Assembly: GCF_023208195.1 (NCBI RefSeq)
Contig: NZ_CP060034.1
Coordinates: 2,604,001-2,668,000 of the forward strand
DNA from: Nocardioides sp. InS609-2
Lineage (GTDB): Bacteria; Actinomycetota; Actinomycetes; Propionibacteriales; Nocardioidaceae
Reading direction: 5' to 3'
DNA: 64,000 nt
In this document: positions 1 through 8,482 of the stretch, one piece after another
Position numbering within the stretch: position 1 is the stretch's first letter
Layout of the letters: each line of letters begins with the position of its first letter
Notes under the pieces: generated by a model
The model's input: the letters and a program-made list of their open reading frames with translations, nothing else
Told to the model about the DNA's origin: nothing
Databases searched by the model: none
Program-made: the position numbers and the translations under genes

Positions 1-412
1 CGCCGTAGTAGGCAGCGTTGGCCGCGATCGGGACGTTGGCCGAGAGCGTGTGGAGGTACGGCGCGCCGCCGACCCGCTGCAGCTCGCCGCGCCGATGCAG
101 CTCGGCGGCGACGGTGACCGGGTCCGCGGGCTCGCCGCGTCCGTAGAGGTCGATGATCGCGTCGTGGATGATCTCGTGGGCCGGGCGGTAGAAGTCGACG
201 CCGCGGACCACCTCCGACACGTCGGCGATGGCGTCCTTGGAGAGCAGCATCGCGCCGAGCACGCTCTGCTCGGCGGCGGGGTCCTGCGGGGGCGTGCGGT
301 CACCCGGGCGCGAGGTCGCCTCGCCGGGAGCGAACGGCGACGGGCCGTCGCCCCAGTGATCGTCGAACGTCACGTCTGGAGAGCCCTGCAGGTTGTCCTC
401 GGTGACGCACAT
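1..412 (-). CDS. dnaB: Replicative DNA helicase DnaB, N-terminal part (runs off the window)
   Basis: The first 137 codons of the hexameric replicative helicase that unwinds DNA ahead of the replisome. The visible part is a short acidic leader followed by the DnaB N-terminal (primase-interacting) domain: the segment PPQDPAAEQSVLGAMLL near residues 41-57 and the helical block ending at AANAAYYG are typical of the family. The ATPase domain lies beyond base 1, so an intein or truncation cannot be excluded. The ATG at 412 is preceded by AGGGAG at proper distance. It is transcribed away from the MATE gene; the ribosomal gene rplI, normally close to dnaB, is separated here by two plus-strand membrane-protein genes. 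Identity is firm; length is unknown. Confidence 0.93.
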   Translation of the reverse strand, partial: MCVTEDNLQGSPDVTFDDHWGDGPSPFAPGEATSRPGDRTPPQDPAAEQSVLGAMLLSKDAIADVSEVVRGVDFYRPAHEIIHDAIIDLYGRGEPADPVTVAAELHRRGELQRVGGAPYLHTLSANVPIAANAAYYG

Positions 413-893
413 GCTGCTCCCTGGTTGCCGTCTCGTTGCAGGCTAGGCCCGGGCACCGACAGTCCCCGAGCCCGTCGGATCGCCGCCGTGTGATGGGGTG
501 TCCGACCTTGCGGCCTCGCGGACGGTACGACGCCGCGGGCCCAACTCGTTAATGAGTTATCCACAGGGTCTGGGGATAACTCGGCCGGCCTTCTGGACGA
601 CACGCTGTTCTGTGTGCACGGGCTGGGGACAGCGTTGTGGACAACGTCGATCACTCCGCGTCGCGACGGTCTCTGACCTGCGTAAACACTGTTCACTGGG
701 TGTGGAGGAGAAGAACTTGCCAGAAAGGTCTGTTCATCTTCTCGACATGTGGGCTTTGCCGGTTGCTTTGTCGACACGGCGTTGAGGCGACTCGACGACC
801 CACAGGTTGGGCCCGATCATGCACAGGCAGGCGGGCGTCCACATGTAGGGATCATCACTCCCCTATGGTCATTACTCGCCGTACAGTCGCCTC
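413..893. promoter_or_regulatory. dnaB/MATE divergent intergenic region with DnaA boxes
   Basis: A 481-base gap between divergent genes; I see no convincing protein gene in it. It contains TTATCCACA at 557-565, TGTGGACAA (the reverse of TTGTCCACA) at 636-644, and a one-mismatch site TGGGGATAA at 571-579. The first two are perfect matches to DnaA-box consensus sequences. Close to the MATE start, TACAGT at 882-887 sits six bases before the ATG at 894, which fits a leaderless transcript. The DnaA boxes suggest DnaA control of dnaB or a DnaA-titrating site; this is inference. Confidence 0.6.
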
Positions 894-2231
894 ATGACCG
901 AACAGCTCGCCACCAGTCGGCGCAGGGAGATCGTCGGGCTGGCCGTGCCGGCGTTTCTCGCCCTGGTCGCCGAGCCGATGTTCCTGCTGGCCGACGCGGC
1001 CATCATCGGCCACCTGGGCACCAGCGAGCTGGCCGGTCTCGGCGTTGCGGCGGCGGTGCTGCAGACGCTGGTCGGCCTGTGCGTCTTCCTCGCCTACGGC
1101 ACCACGGCGAGCGTCGCGCGTCGGCTCGGTGCCGGCGACGTGCGCGGCGCGCTCGGCCAGGGCGTCGACGGTCTCTGGCTGGCGATCCTCATCGGTGTCC
1201 CGGTGACCATCCTCGGCATGCTGCTCACGACACCGCTCGTCGAGGCTTTCGGCGCCGGCAGCGAGACGACCGGACACGCCGCGACGTACCTCCGGCTCGC
1301 CCTCCTCGGCACCACCCCGCTCCTGATGATGCTGGCCGCGACCGGTGTGCTGCGCGGCCTGCAGGACACCCGAACCCCGCTCGTCGTCGCGGTCGCCGGC
1401 AACGGGCTCAACATCGCGCTCAACCTGCTGCTCGTGTACGGCGTCGGCAGCATCAACGGTCTCGGCATCGCCGGCTCGGCCATCGGCACGGTGCTGGCCC
1501 AGGTTGCGTCGGCCGCCGCCCTCGTCTGGGTCGTGGTCCGCGCGGCCCGTCGCGAGAACGCGCCCCTGTCGCCCGACCGACCCGGCATCACCGCCGCAGC
1601 CCGCGCGGCCGTGCCGCTCGTCGTACGCACCCTGACCCTGCGCGCCGCCCTGCTCGTCACGACGTACGCCGTCGTGGTGGCCGGCCACGGCCGGGCGACC
1701 GAGCTCGCGACCCATCAGCTGGCCTTCACGATCTGGACCTTCCTGGCCTTCGCGCTCGATGCGCTGGCCATCGCGGCGCAGGCGATCACCGGCCGCTACC
1801 TCGGCGCCGGCGACGTCATCGGCACCCGCCAAGTCACCGCGCAGATGATCCGGTGGGGCATCGGCGCGGGCGTGGTCTGCGGCGTACTCCTCGCCGCCAG
1901 CAGCCCGCTCCTCGGCCCGCTCTTCAGCGACGACCCACGGGTCCACGACCTGCTCGTGCCGGTGCTCGTCGTGGCGGCGATCGGGCAGCCGGTCGCCGGC
2001 ATCGTGTTCGTGCTCGACGGAGTGCTCATCGGTGCCGGTGACGGTCGCTACCTCGCCTGGGCCGGCGTGGTCGTGCTCGCCATGACCACCCCGGCGATCC
2101 TCGTCGCGGCATTCGTGACGCACTCGCTGGTGTGGGTGTGGATCGCGTTCACGGTCGTCTTCATGGGCGGCCGCTGCTGGCTGCTGACCCGGCGCGCGCG
2201 CGACGACGCCTGGCTGGTGACCGGCGCCTGA
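894..2231 (+). CDS. MATE family efflux transporter (DinF-like)
   Basis: A 445-residue multidrug and toxin extrusion type transporter, expected to export cationic or hydrophobic compounds using an ion gradient. Around twelve hydrophobic segments in two similar halves are visible. The N-terminal motif PAFLALVAEPMFLLADAAI and the repeat-start region in the second half (residues near 250-270) match the MATE/DinF pattern. There is no Shine-Dalgarno sequence; a TACAGT box ends six bases before the ATG, so a leaderless mRNA is likely. A MATE gene between rplI and dnaB is also the arrangement I recall for Streptomyces. Substrate cannot be told from sequence. Confidence 0.88.
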   Translation: MTEQLATSRRREIVGLAVPAFLALVAEPMFLLADAAIIGHLGTSELAGLGVAAAVLQTLVGLCVFLAYGTTASVARRLGAGDVRGALGQGVDGLWLAILIGVPVTILGMLLTTPLVEAFGAGSETTGHAATYLRLALLGTTPLLMMLAATGVLRGLQDTRTPLVVAVAGNGLNIALNLLLVYGVGSINGLGIAGSAIGTVLAQVASAAALVWVVVRAARRENAPLSPDRPGITAAARAAVPLVVRTLTLRAALLVTTYAVVVAGHGRATELATHQLAFTIWTFLAFALDALAIAAQAITGRYLGAGDVIGTRQVTAQMIRWGIGAGVVCGVLLAASSPLLGPLFSDDPRVHDLLVPVLVVAAIGQPVAGIVFVLDGVLIGAGDGRYLAWAGVVVLAMTTPAILVAAFVTHSLVWVWIAFTVVFMGGRCWLLTRRARDDAWLVTGA

Positions 2232-2259
2232 CCAGCCAGCGCTGGCTAGTCTCACTCCC

Positions 2260-2799
2260 GTGAAGCCGCTGCAATCCGTCGCGATGGGGCTCGTGATCGT
2301 CGCGATCACCGCCCGCCTCGGGGGGTACGACGCGCTGCCGGACCCGCTCGGCTGGCTGCTCGTGATCAACGGGCTGCGCCGTCTGCCCGTGGCGTACCGC
2401 CAGCGCTCGACGATGGTCTGGCTGTGCGTGCTGGTGCTCGTCGTATCCGTGGTGCTGTGGTTCCCAGAGACCGGGACCTGGCTCGACGACCACGACGCCT
2501 CGTTGCGCTGGGCTGCCAACCTGCCGCAGGCGCTCGTGCTCGCGTGGTTCGCCCACACGCTGGCGGGCCAGGCCGTGCTCACCGACGCCAGGGCAGCCCG
2601 CTGGCTGCGCACCACCGCCACCCTGATCACGGTGACCGCGATGGCGCCGGTGCTGGTGTTCGGTGGCGGGATCGGCGCGCTCGAGGTGCCGTCGTACGTG
2701 CTGGCCGCCCTCGCCCTGCTGATGCTCATCTGGCTGTTGTTCGGCTACTCCGGTCGGGTGTGGGCGTCTCGCGAGGCGACATCCGCCGACGTTCGCTGA
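2260..2799 (+). CDS. Small membrane protein of unknown function
   Basis: A 179-residue protein with about four to five hydrophobic segments (for example residues near 53-68, 85-105, 120-140 and 146-165), so it is an integral membrane protein. I do not recognise the family. The GTG start at 2260 is preceded by TAGTCT at 2247-2252 with a seven-base gap and no ribosome binding site, fitting a leaderless transcript separate from the MATE gene that ends 28 bases earlier. The C-terminus is short and polar. It is followed by a strong bidirectional terminator. Confidence 0.7.
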   Translation: MKPLQSVAMGLVIVAITARLGGYDALPDPLGWLLVINGLRRLPVAYRQRSTMVWLCVLVLVVSVVLWFPETGTWLDDHDASLRWAANLPQALVLAWFAHTLAGQAVLTDARAARWLRTTATLITVTAMAPVLVFGGGIGALEVPSYVLAALALLMLIWLLFGYSGRVWASREATSADVR

Positions 2800-2806
2800 G
2801 ACCCGG

Positions 2807-2857
2807 ACACGCAGAACGGCCCGCCTCCCCCGAAGGGGCAGCGGGCCGTTCGCGTGT
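2807..2857. terminator. Bidirectional terminator hairpin between the membrane protein gene and rplI
   Basis: The arms AACGGCCCGC (2815-2824) and GCGGGCCGTT (2841-2850) are perfectly complementary, with an inner CCCC-GAA-GGGG and an outer ACACGC/GCGTGT pair. Both flanking genes point towards it, so it probably ends both transcripts. No long T tract follows. Confidence 0.8.
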
Positions 2858-2869
2858 GGTGGAGCTGGG

Positions 2870-3316
2870 TCAGGCCGGGATGACGTTGAGGGCCACCGTG
2901 GCGAACACCTCGTCGTCGAGCTTGACCGAGACCTCGTGGTTGCCGAGCGCCTTGATCGAGTTGCCGACCACGATGGTCCGCTTGTCGACGGGCTCGCCCG
3001 ACGCATCGGTCAGGGCGGTGGCGATGTCGGCCGAGGTGACGGCGCCGAACAGACGGCCGCTCTCGCCCGCGCGCACCTTGAGGGCAACCGGGTTGGCCTC
3101 GAGCTTCGCCTTGATCTGCACGGCGTGGTCGCGGTCACGGACCGCACGCGAGGTGCGGGCGGCCGTGATCGACTCGACGGTCTTCTCGGCGCCACGGGTC
3201 CAGCGGATCGCCACACCACGCGGGACGAGGTAGTTACGGCCGTAGCCGTCCTTGACCTCGACCACGTCGCCGGCGGCACCGAGCCCGGTCACTTCCTGGG
3301 TCAGGATGAGCTTCAT
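2870..3316 (-). CDS. rplI: 50S ribosomal protein bL9
   Basis: A 148-residue ribosomal protein of the large subunit, the usual length for bL9. The N-terminal [30 protein letters not shown] is the diagnostic bL9 start (given here as family recognition), followed by the connecting helix and C-terminal domain. The ATG at 3316 has AAGGAG nine bases upstream; longer reading of the frame upstream overlaps rpsR and is rejected. It is the last gene of the rpsF-ssb-rpsR-rplI operon, 14 bases after rpsR, and is followed by the bidirectional hairpin. Confidence 0.97.
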   Translation of the reverse strand: MKLILTQEVTGLGAAGDVVEVKDGYGRNYLVPRGVAIRWTRGAEKTVESITAARTSRAVRDRDHAVQIKAKLEANPVALKVRAGESGRLFGAVTSADIATALTDASGEPVDKRTIVVGNSIKALGNHEVSVKLDDEVFATVALNVIPA

Positions 3317-3330
3317 TTCGTCAACTCTCC

Positions 3331-3567
3331 TTAACGACCGGTGGACGTGTAGGGCAGAAGCGCGACCTCGCGGGCGTTCTTGACTGCCATGGCCACGTCG
3401 CGCTGGTGCTGGACGCAGTTGCCGGTGACCCGACGCGCACGGATCTTGCCGCGGTCGGAGATGAACTTGCGGAGGAGAGTGGTGTCCTTGTAGTCGACAC
3501 CGGTCGCCTTCTCCTTGCAGAACTGGCAAACCTTCTTCTTGGGCTTGCGAATCACTGCCTTGGCCAT
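3331..3567 (-). CDS. rpsR: 30S ribosomal protein bS18
   Basis: A 78-residue small-subunit protein. It carries the bS18 core ([15 protein letters not shown] block, [15 protein letters not shown] and [17 protein letters not shown]). The N-terminal CQFC pair is all that remains of a possible zinc motif: two cysteines at the start and one in GNCVQ, so a full four-cysteine zinc ribbon is not present in the part I can read. The ATG at 3567 follows AAAGGGAG by seven bases. It pairs with bS6, the first gene of the same operon, in the 30S platform. Confidence 0.97.
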   Translation of the reverse strand: MAKAVIRKPKKKVCQFCKEKATGVDYKDTTLLRKFISDRGKIRARRVTGNCVQHQRDVAMAVKNAREVALLPYTSTGR

Positions 3568-3690
3568 TGTGGTGCTCCCTTTCTAGAAGCCCGGCTCCGG
3601 TTGGTTACGGAGACGGAATGGTTGAGGTGTATTCGGATGGGTGCTGCTGGTTTCGAGACGGGCGCAGAGCGCCCTGCTCAACCCGGTGGG

Positions 3691-4296
3691 TCAGAACGGG
3701 GGCTCGTCGGACGAGCCGACACCCGGGGCCCCCCACGGGTCGGCCTGCTGGCCGCCCTGGTTGCCCTGGTTGCTCTGGCCGCCACCGACGGGAGCGGACT
3801 GGCCGCCCCCCTGGTTGCCGCCGAAGCCGCCCTGGGACCCGCCACCTTGCGGTGCCGGAGTGGCCCACGGGTCGTTGCCGGCCTGCTGCTGCTGGCCGCC
3901 ACCGGAGTAGCCACCGCTGTCGCCACCCTGACGGGTGGTGCGGGTGACCTTCGCGGTCGCGTACTTCAGCGACGGACCGACCTCGTCGACGTCGATCTCC
4001 ATGACGGTGCGCTTCTCACCTTCACGGGTTTCGTACTGACGCGACTTGAGCCGCCCCTGCACCACGACCCGCATCCCCTTCTGGAGGGACTCGGCGACGT
4101 TCTCTGCCGCCTGCCTCCAGATCGAGCAGGAGAGGAACAGCGCGTCGCCGTCCTTCCACTCGTTGGTCTGCCGGTCGAAGGTCCGCGGGGTCGACGCGAT
4201 CCGGAAGTTCGCCACGGCCGCACCCGAGGGGGTGAAGCGCAGCTCCGGGTCGTCGACCAGGTTGCCGACCACGGTGATGACGGTCTCGCCTGCCAT
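3691..4296 (-). CDS. ssb: Single-stranded DNA-binding protein
   Basis: A 201-residue SSB. Residues 1-115 form the OB fold ([20 protein letters not shown] start; [18 protein letters not shown] and the [16 protein letters not shown] strand), followed by a Gly/Gln/Asn-rich disordered linker and the conserved acidic tip DEPPF at the C-terminus that recruits replication and repair partners. It protects single-stranded DNA at the fork. Located between rpsF and rpsR in the usual operon. The long linker with repeated GGGQ/NQGGQ units is typical of actinobacteria. Confidence 0.97.
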   Translation of the reverse strand: MAGETVITVVGNLVDDPELRFTPSGAAVANFRIASTPRTFDRQTNEWKDGDALFLSCSIWRQAAENVAESLQKGMRVVVQGRLKSRQYETREGEKRTVMEIDVDEVGPSLKYATAKVTRTTRQGGDSGGYSGGGQQQQAGNDPWATPAPQGGGSQGGFGGNQGGGQSAPVGGGQSNQGNQGGQQADPWGAPGVGSSDEPPF

Positions 4297-4381
4297 GTCA
4301 GGTGTCCTATCTGATCCTTGAATGTCTGCCGGTGGTCATCGTGTACGACGGCACCGACAAGCGAAAGAGGTCATCCACAGC

Positions 4382-4672
4382 TCAGCGAGGGCCGGGCTTG
4401 ATGACCTTCGTACGCAGGATGGACTCGTTGAGCGTGAGCTGGCGGTCGAACTCCTTGACCGTGGCCGGCTCGGCCTGCAGCGAGATGATGGCGTAGATGC
4501 CTTCGGCGTTCTTCTTGACCTCGTAGGCGAGGCGGCGACGTCCCCAGACGTCAACGCTCTCGACGGTGCCGCCATCCTTGCGGATGACGTTGAGGTACTT
4601 GTCGAGCGACGGCTCGATGGTTCGCTCTTCAAGGCTGGGGTCGAGGATGACCATTACTTCGTATGCGCGCAA
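4382..4672 (-). CDS. rpsF: 30S ribosomal protein bS6
   Basis: A 96-residue bS6, the normal actinobacterial length. The protein starts [16 protein letters not shown] and ends with [13 protein letters not shown] place the start at the TTG at 4672, because bS6 begins directly before RAYEVM and AGGAGG lies about eleven bases upstream; a longer reading to 4738 would add an unrelated N-terminus. First gene of the rpsF-ssb-rpsR-rplI operon. On the minus strand, TAGCCT (complement of 4810-4815) could be the -10 box, giving a leader of roughly 130 bases. Confidence 0.93.
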   Translation of the reverse strand: MRAYEVMVILDPSLEERTIEPSLDKYLNVIRKDGGTVESVDVWGRRRLAYEVKKNAEGIYAIISLQAEPATVKEFDRQLTLNESILRTKVIKPGPR

Positions 4673-4885
4673 AGCGGTCTCCACCTCCTGTGGGCTCGGC
4701 GGCCACGGTCTCTCCGTGGCAGGAGGGCTTGCGTTCACGGCGTACGGCGAGTGCCGGGCCGTGGTTCGGCGTCACGCACCATATGGATGGGCGGGACAAA
4801 GAACGCTCAAGGCTAACAGCGCACCCAGCGGACCATGGAATCGATGACCTGTGGATGAGCGGACGCACGGATCGCCGATCGTGGC

Positions 4886-4891
4886 TAGCGT
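4886..4891 (+). promoter_or_regulatory. -10 box (TAGCGT) of the kinase gene, leaderless type
   Basis: TAGCGT ends six bases before the ATG at 4898 and no ribosome binding site intervenes. This is the same geometry as thirteen other genes in this window. The surrounding rpsF-kinase gap also holds TGTGGATGA at 4850-4858, one mismatch from a DnaA box. Confidence 0.6.
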
Positions 4892-4897
4892 CGGGGC

Positions 4898-5806
4898 ATG
4901 CTCCGGACCCGCCCTCCCGAGACCCTCGTCGCCGGCCGGTACGTCCTGCTCGACCAGATCGGCGCCGGGGGGATGGGGTCGGTCTGGCGCGCACGTGACG
5001 GCCGCACCGGACGGCTCGTCGCTGCCAAGGTGCTGGGTCACCACAGCGACGCGCTGCTGGTGCGGTTCGTCCGTGAGCAGGCGGTCCGCATCCGCCACCC
5101 GCACGTGCTCGCGCCCACCGGCTGGGTCGCCGAGGACGACCTGGTCGTGATCGTCATGGACCTCGTCACCGGCGGCTCCGTGCAGACAATGCTCGCCGAA
5201 CACGGCCCACTGCCCGAGGGGTACGTCGCCCGCGTGCTCGAGCAGACACTGCGCGGGCTGGCCGCCGTGCACGCCGCAGGTGTGGTGCACCGCGACATCA
5301 AGCCTGGCAACCTGCTGCTCGAGCCGACCCGCGACGGCACTCCCGACGTACGCATCGCCGACTTCGGCGTCGCCGCCGTGCTCGCCGGCGACCGCTTCAC
5401 CAGCGCGCCCGGCGCGATCGGCACCGACGGCTTCATGGCCCCCGAGCAGGCCCTCGGTGGCGCCCCCGACCCGCGCCAGGACCTCTACTCCGTCGGCGCC
5501 GTCGGGCTACACCTGCTCACCGGCATCCACCCGAGCCGCACACCCGAGATCCCGTCGAGCCGGCTTCGCCCCCTCCTCGAGCGCCTCCTCGCCCCCGAGG
5601 TGGAGGACCGCCCCGCCAGCGCCGACGAGGCGCTGCGCCTCCTACGCCGCCTCGACCCGCCGTACGACGGAGGGCCCTCCGCGCCCGACCGGCTGGGCCC
5701 GGCTCCCGACGAGGCACGCGTGCCCCTCGCTGCCCGGCTCCAGATCGCGGCGTTCGGCGCGATCACGCTCGGCTGCGCGGTCGTGGCTGCCCTGTTGCTG
5801 CGTTGA
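4898..5806 (+). CDS. Membrane-anchored Ser/Thr protein kinase
   Basis: A 302-residue Hanks-type kinase. Visible motifs: glycine loop GAGGMGSVW (22-30), ATP-binding lysine K44 in AAKVL, catalytic loop HRDIKPGN (131-138), DFG (155-157) and APEQ after a short activation loop. All catalytic residues are intact. A single hydrophobic segment near residues 281-301 ends the protein, with almost no extracellular part, so it lacks PASTA or other sensor repeats. It precedes a SigE-type sigma factor by 66 bases and may be cotranscribed with it, suggesting a signalling link (inference). Target proteins are unknown. Confidence 0.93.
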   Translation: MLRTRPPETLVAGRYVLLDQIGAGGMGSVWRARDGRTGRLVAAKVLGHHSDALLVRFVREQAVRIRHPHVLAPTGWVAEDDLVVIVMDLVTGGSVQTMLAEHGPLPEGYVARVLEQTLRGLAAVHAAGVVHRDIKPGNLLLEPTRDGTPDVRIADFGVAAVLAGDRFTSAPGAIGTDGFMAPEQALGGAPDPRQDLYSVGAVGLHLLTGIHPSRTPEIPSSRLRPLLERLLAPEVEDRPASADEALRLLRRLDPPYDGGPSAPDRLGPAPDEARVPLAARLQIAAFGAITLGCAVVAALLLR

Positions 5807-5872
5807 CCCAACCGCCCGACGACACACCGCATCTCTCCGGGTGACGATGAACTGACCTACACAGGAGCTGCG

Positions 5873-6391
5873 ATGTCCCGACCACCGGACGACGACGAGT
5901 TCGCCGAGCTCGTCCATGCTGCGTGGCCCTCGCTCTACCGCACCGCCTACCTGCTGCTCGGCGATCGGGCCGAGGCGGAAGATCTGGTGCAGACCGCGCT
6001 TGCCAAGACGTACGCCGCGTGGGGATCGGTCCGCAGCGTGGAGGCAGCGCCGGCGTACGCCCGGGCCGTGCTGCACAACACCGCCTCGTCGTGGTTCCGC
6101 AAGCGCTCGTGGCGCAACGAGCGACCGACCGAGACGCTTCCCGAGATCGCCCACGACTTCGACCTCAGCAACCGGCCGGCGGTGCTCGCCGCGCTCGCCC
6201 AGCTCCCGCAGCGCCAGCGGGCGGTCGTGGTGCTCCGCTATTACGAGGACCTCGGCGTCGCCGACACGGCGCGTGCGCTCGGTTGTTCCGAGGGCACCGT
6301 CAAGAGCCAGACCTTCGACGCGCTGACCCGGCTGCGCACCCTTCTCGGCGACACGGTCGTCGCCGACGTACTCACCCAGGACCTGCCATGA
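5873..6391 (+). CDS. SigE-family ECF RNA polymerase sigma factor
   Basis: A 172-residue sigma-70 family factor of the short ECF type. Region 2 spans roughly residues 15-85 (LYRTAYLLLGDRAEAEDLVQ) and region 4 residues 110-165 with the helix-turn-helix VADTARALGCSEGTVKSQ. It directs RNA polymerase to a regulon that cannot be read from here. The ATG has AGGAG five bases upstream. It overlaps the next gene by four bases (ATGA), so the two are translationally coupled, as expected for a sigma factor and its membrane regulator. Confidence 0.93.
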   Translation: MSRPPDDDEFAELVHAAWPSLYRTAYLLLGDRAEAEDLVQTALAKTYAAWGSVRSVEAAPAYARAVLHNTASSWFRKRSWRNERPTETLPEIAHDFDLSNRPAVLAALAQLPQRQRAVVVLRYYEDLGVADTARALGCSEGTVKSQTFDALTRLRTLLGDTVVADVLTQDLP

Positions 6392-7515
6392 CCGAGCGAC
6401 TCTCCCAGCTCATCCACGACGAAGCGCGAGGCCTCGACATCCCGGCCCCCTCGACGGACGCGATCCTGACGCGCGGACGACGCACGCGCCGCCGGCAGCA
6501 GGCACTCACCGGCGCAGCGGCCCTGGCCGTCGTCGCTGTCGTCGCCGGCGGGGCAGTCTTCGCTGGGAGCATCGGCGACGACACCGCCCGCGACATCGCC
6601 CCCGCAGACACGGTCGACACCGGCCCGAGCTTCGCGGTCGGCAACACCGTCTACCTCGACGGCGGCAAGGTGCAGGCCACGATCGCCGACAAGGCAGTCA
6701 AGTCGCTGTACTACACGTCGGCTGGCACGCTGGTCCGGCACGGCGAGAACGACTTCAGCGACCGTGGCGGACCGCAGCGCTTCAGCCTGGTCACGCCCAA
6801 CGGCGACGTGCTGCCGGTGAGCGTCGTGACCGAGGAGACGGTCCCCGGCGTCGATCCCGACCAGCCCTACCTCGCCTACGCCGTGATCACCGACGGCCGA
6901 GTCGAGGTGGTGGTGCACGACATCACCACCGACACCGAGGTCGCTCGGGTGCCCGTGACCGACGACTTCGAGGGTGGCTGGAACGCGCCGCCGGTCGCGA
7001 TCGAGGGCGACCTCGTGTACGTCGGCACCGACACCGCGCCCACCGTCGTCAACTGGCGCACCGGCGAGGAGTCGTCGACCGACCGGGTCGACGGCCCATT
7101 AGTGCAGGTGTCCGGGGGCCGCAGCGTCGTGCAGAGGGCCGACGACCACCTCACGGTGCTCGACGTCGCTACCGGCGAGATGTTGGACCTGATCGAGCTC
7201 CCCCCGAGCGAGTACGGCACGGTGCTGCTCTCTCCCGACGGTCGCTACGCGATGGTCGGTGACCAGGTTGCCGACCCCGGTGGCGAGTCGGCGGACACCA
7301 CGGTCCGCACGATCGGCAGTGGCGACGAGGTCGTCCTCGACGGGCCGTCGTACGACTGGGGCTGGACGGCCGACGGCGACCTGTTCCGGATCACCGGCAA
7401 GGGGCTGCAAACCTGCGCTGCTGACTCGGGCATATGCGACACCACCCCCCTTCCCGACGGTCTCAGCGCTGAGGCAGCCGAGGTCAAGCTGGGCGGGCAG
7501 CTGTACGAGTCCTGA
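6388..7515 (+). CDS. Membrane protein with extracytoplasmic propeller-like domain, probable SigE partner
   Basis: A 375-residue protein. A short basic N-terminus is followed by one membrane span (about 40-60) and a long extracytoplasmic part with repeated beta-strand units (GNTVYLDGG, GDLVYVGTDTAP, LLSPDGRYAMVGD), which looks like a beta-propeller. It lacks the HxxxCxxC zinc motif of classical anti-sigma factors. Overlap with the sigma gene through ATGA and the topology make a regulatory role for that sigma factor likely; this is inference from context. A longer reading frame upstream lies inside the sigma gene and is rejected. Confidence 0.82.
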   Translation: MTERLSQLIHDEARGLDIPAPSTDAILTRGRRTRRRQQALTGAAALAVVAVVAGGAVFAGSIGDDTARDIAPADTVDTGPSFAVGNTVYLDGGKVQATIADKAVKSLYYTSAGTLVRHGENDFSDRGGPQRFSLVTPNGDVLPVSVVTEETVPGVDPDQPYLAYAVITDGRVEVVVHDITTDTEVARVPVTDDFEGGWNAPPVAIEGDLVYVGTDTAPTVVNWRTGEESSTDRVDGPLVQVSGGRSVVQRADDHLTVLDVATGEMLDLIELPPSEYGTVLLSPDGRYAMVGDQVADPGGESADTTVRTIGSGDEVVLDGPSYDWGWTADGDLFRITGKGLQTCAADSGICDTTPLPDGLSAEAAEVKLGGQLYES

Positions 7516-7546
7516 CCTGTCGGCGGCCGGTCCTAGGCTGGCCGCC

Positions 7547-8353
7547 ATGAGCATCAGCATCGGAGCCCACGTCGACCAGGCCGACCCGATCGCCGAGGCG
7601 CGAGCTCGCGACACCAAGGTCGTCCAGTTCTTCCTCGGTGACCCACAGGGCTACCAGGGCCCCGTCGTGCAGTACGCCGGAGGCGCGAGCGGGCTTCGTG
7701 CCGACGCCGAGGCAGCCGGGATCGACCTCTACGTCCACGCGCCGTACATCGTCAACGTCGCCACCACCAACAACCGGATCCGGATCCCGAGCCGCAAGCT
7801 GCTGCAGCAGCACGTCGACGCCGCGGCCGAGATCGGGGCCAAAGGGCTGATCGTGCACGGCGGCCACGTCGAGAACAAGTCCGACGACCCGCGCATCATC
7901 GAGACCGGCTTCGACAACTGGCGCAAGGCGATCGCGGCCACCGACCTCAAGCTGCCGGTGCTGATCGAGAACACTGCCGGGGGCGAGAACGCGATGACCC
8001 GCTACCTCGAGCGCATTGCCGGGGTGTGGTCGGCGATCGAGGGCACCGAGGGCGACGACCTGGTCGGGTTCTGCCTCGACACCTGCCACGCCCACGCGGG
8101 CGGCAACCCGCTCGAGACGATCGTCGACGACATCCGCAGGATCACCGGCCGCATCGACCTCGTGCACTGCAACGACAGCCGCGACGAGTTCGACTCCGGC
8201 GCCGACCGGCACGCCAGCCTCGGCGCCGGCAAGATCGACCCCGACCTGCTGGCCGCGGTGGTCCGCGACGCGGGCGCCCCGGTCATCTGCGAGACGCCGG
8301 GCGGCGCAGACGAGCACAGCGCCGACTTCGCCTGGCTGCGCGAGCGAATGTGA
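7547..8353 (+). CDS. nfo: Deoxyribonuclease IV (AP endonuclease, Nfo family)
   Basis: A 268-residue TIM-barrel endonuclease that cuts 5' to abasic sites in base-excision repair. Metal-binding residues of the family are visible: LYVHAPYIVN, LIVHGGHVEN, PVLIENTAGGEN, GFCLDTCHAHAGG and LVHCNDS, followed by DRHASLGAGKI and a late glutamate in VICETPGG. These carry the trinuclear zinc ligands in E. coli Nfo. The ATG at 7547 lies seven bases after TAGGCT (7534-7539) with no Shine-Dalgarno sequence, so leaderless. A hairpin terminator follows. Confidence 0.94.
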   Translation: MSISIGAHVDQADPIAEARARDTKVVQFFLGDPQGYQGPVVQYAGGASGLRADAEAAGIDLYVHAPYIVNVATTNNRIRIPSRKLLQQHVDAAAEIGAKGLIVHGGHVENKSDDPRIIETGFDNWRKAIAATDLKLPVLIENTAGGENAMTRYLERIAGVWSAIEGTEGDDLVGFCLDTCHAHAGGNPLETIVDDIRRITGRIDLVHCNDSRDEFDSGADRHASLGAGKIDPDLLAAVVRDAGAPVICETPGGADEHSADFAWLRERM

Positions 8354-8398
8354 AGTTTGAGCTGCGGCTTCCCGGGTAACCCCATTGCCACGGGCGGA

Positions 8399-8437
8399 CA
8401 GGGGCTCGACAGGGACGGGGGTCTTGTCGAGTCCCTG
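8399..8437 (+). terminator. Hairpin terminator downstream of nfo
   Basis: CAGGGGCTCGACA (8399-8411) pairs with TGTCGAGTCCCTG (8425-8437): thirteen pairs with one G-T pair and a 13-base loop, followed by TTGTGT. It ends the nfo transcript ahead of the next promoter at 8470. Confidence 0.75.
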
Positions 8438-8482
8438 TTGTGTCTGTCAGTCGCGGGAGCGCGGGCGGGTAGCCTCGGTGCC

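Noticed and set aside
413..893. A possible small gene in the dnaB-MATE gap (frames up to 95 residues)
   Set aside because: Composition is not protein-like, no start signals, and the stretch contains DnaA boxes and promoter elements.
749..2729. Long open frames overlapping the MATE and membrane-protein genes on both strands (430 and 624 residues)
   Set aside because: Arg/Gly/Asp-rich low-complexity translations, typical shadows of high-GC genes in other frames; the MATE frame has clear family motifs.
2870..3529. rplI with a 71-residue N-terminal extension
   Set aside because: The extension overlaps rpsR out of frame, and bL9 starts at the MKLIL sequence with its own Shine-Dalgarno site.
3341..3567. 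bS18 as a zinc-free (C-minus) paralogue signalling zinc control
   Set aside because: Two adjacent cysteines remain (CQFC), so the zinc state cannot be decided from this sequence alone.
5923..6387. Upstream extension of the SigE partner gene
   Set aside because: Lies entirely within the sigma factor gene in another frame; the ATGA-coupled start at 6388 is better.
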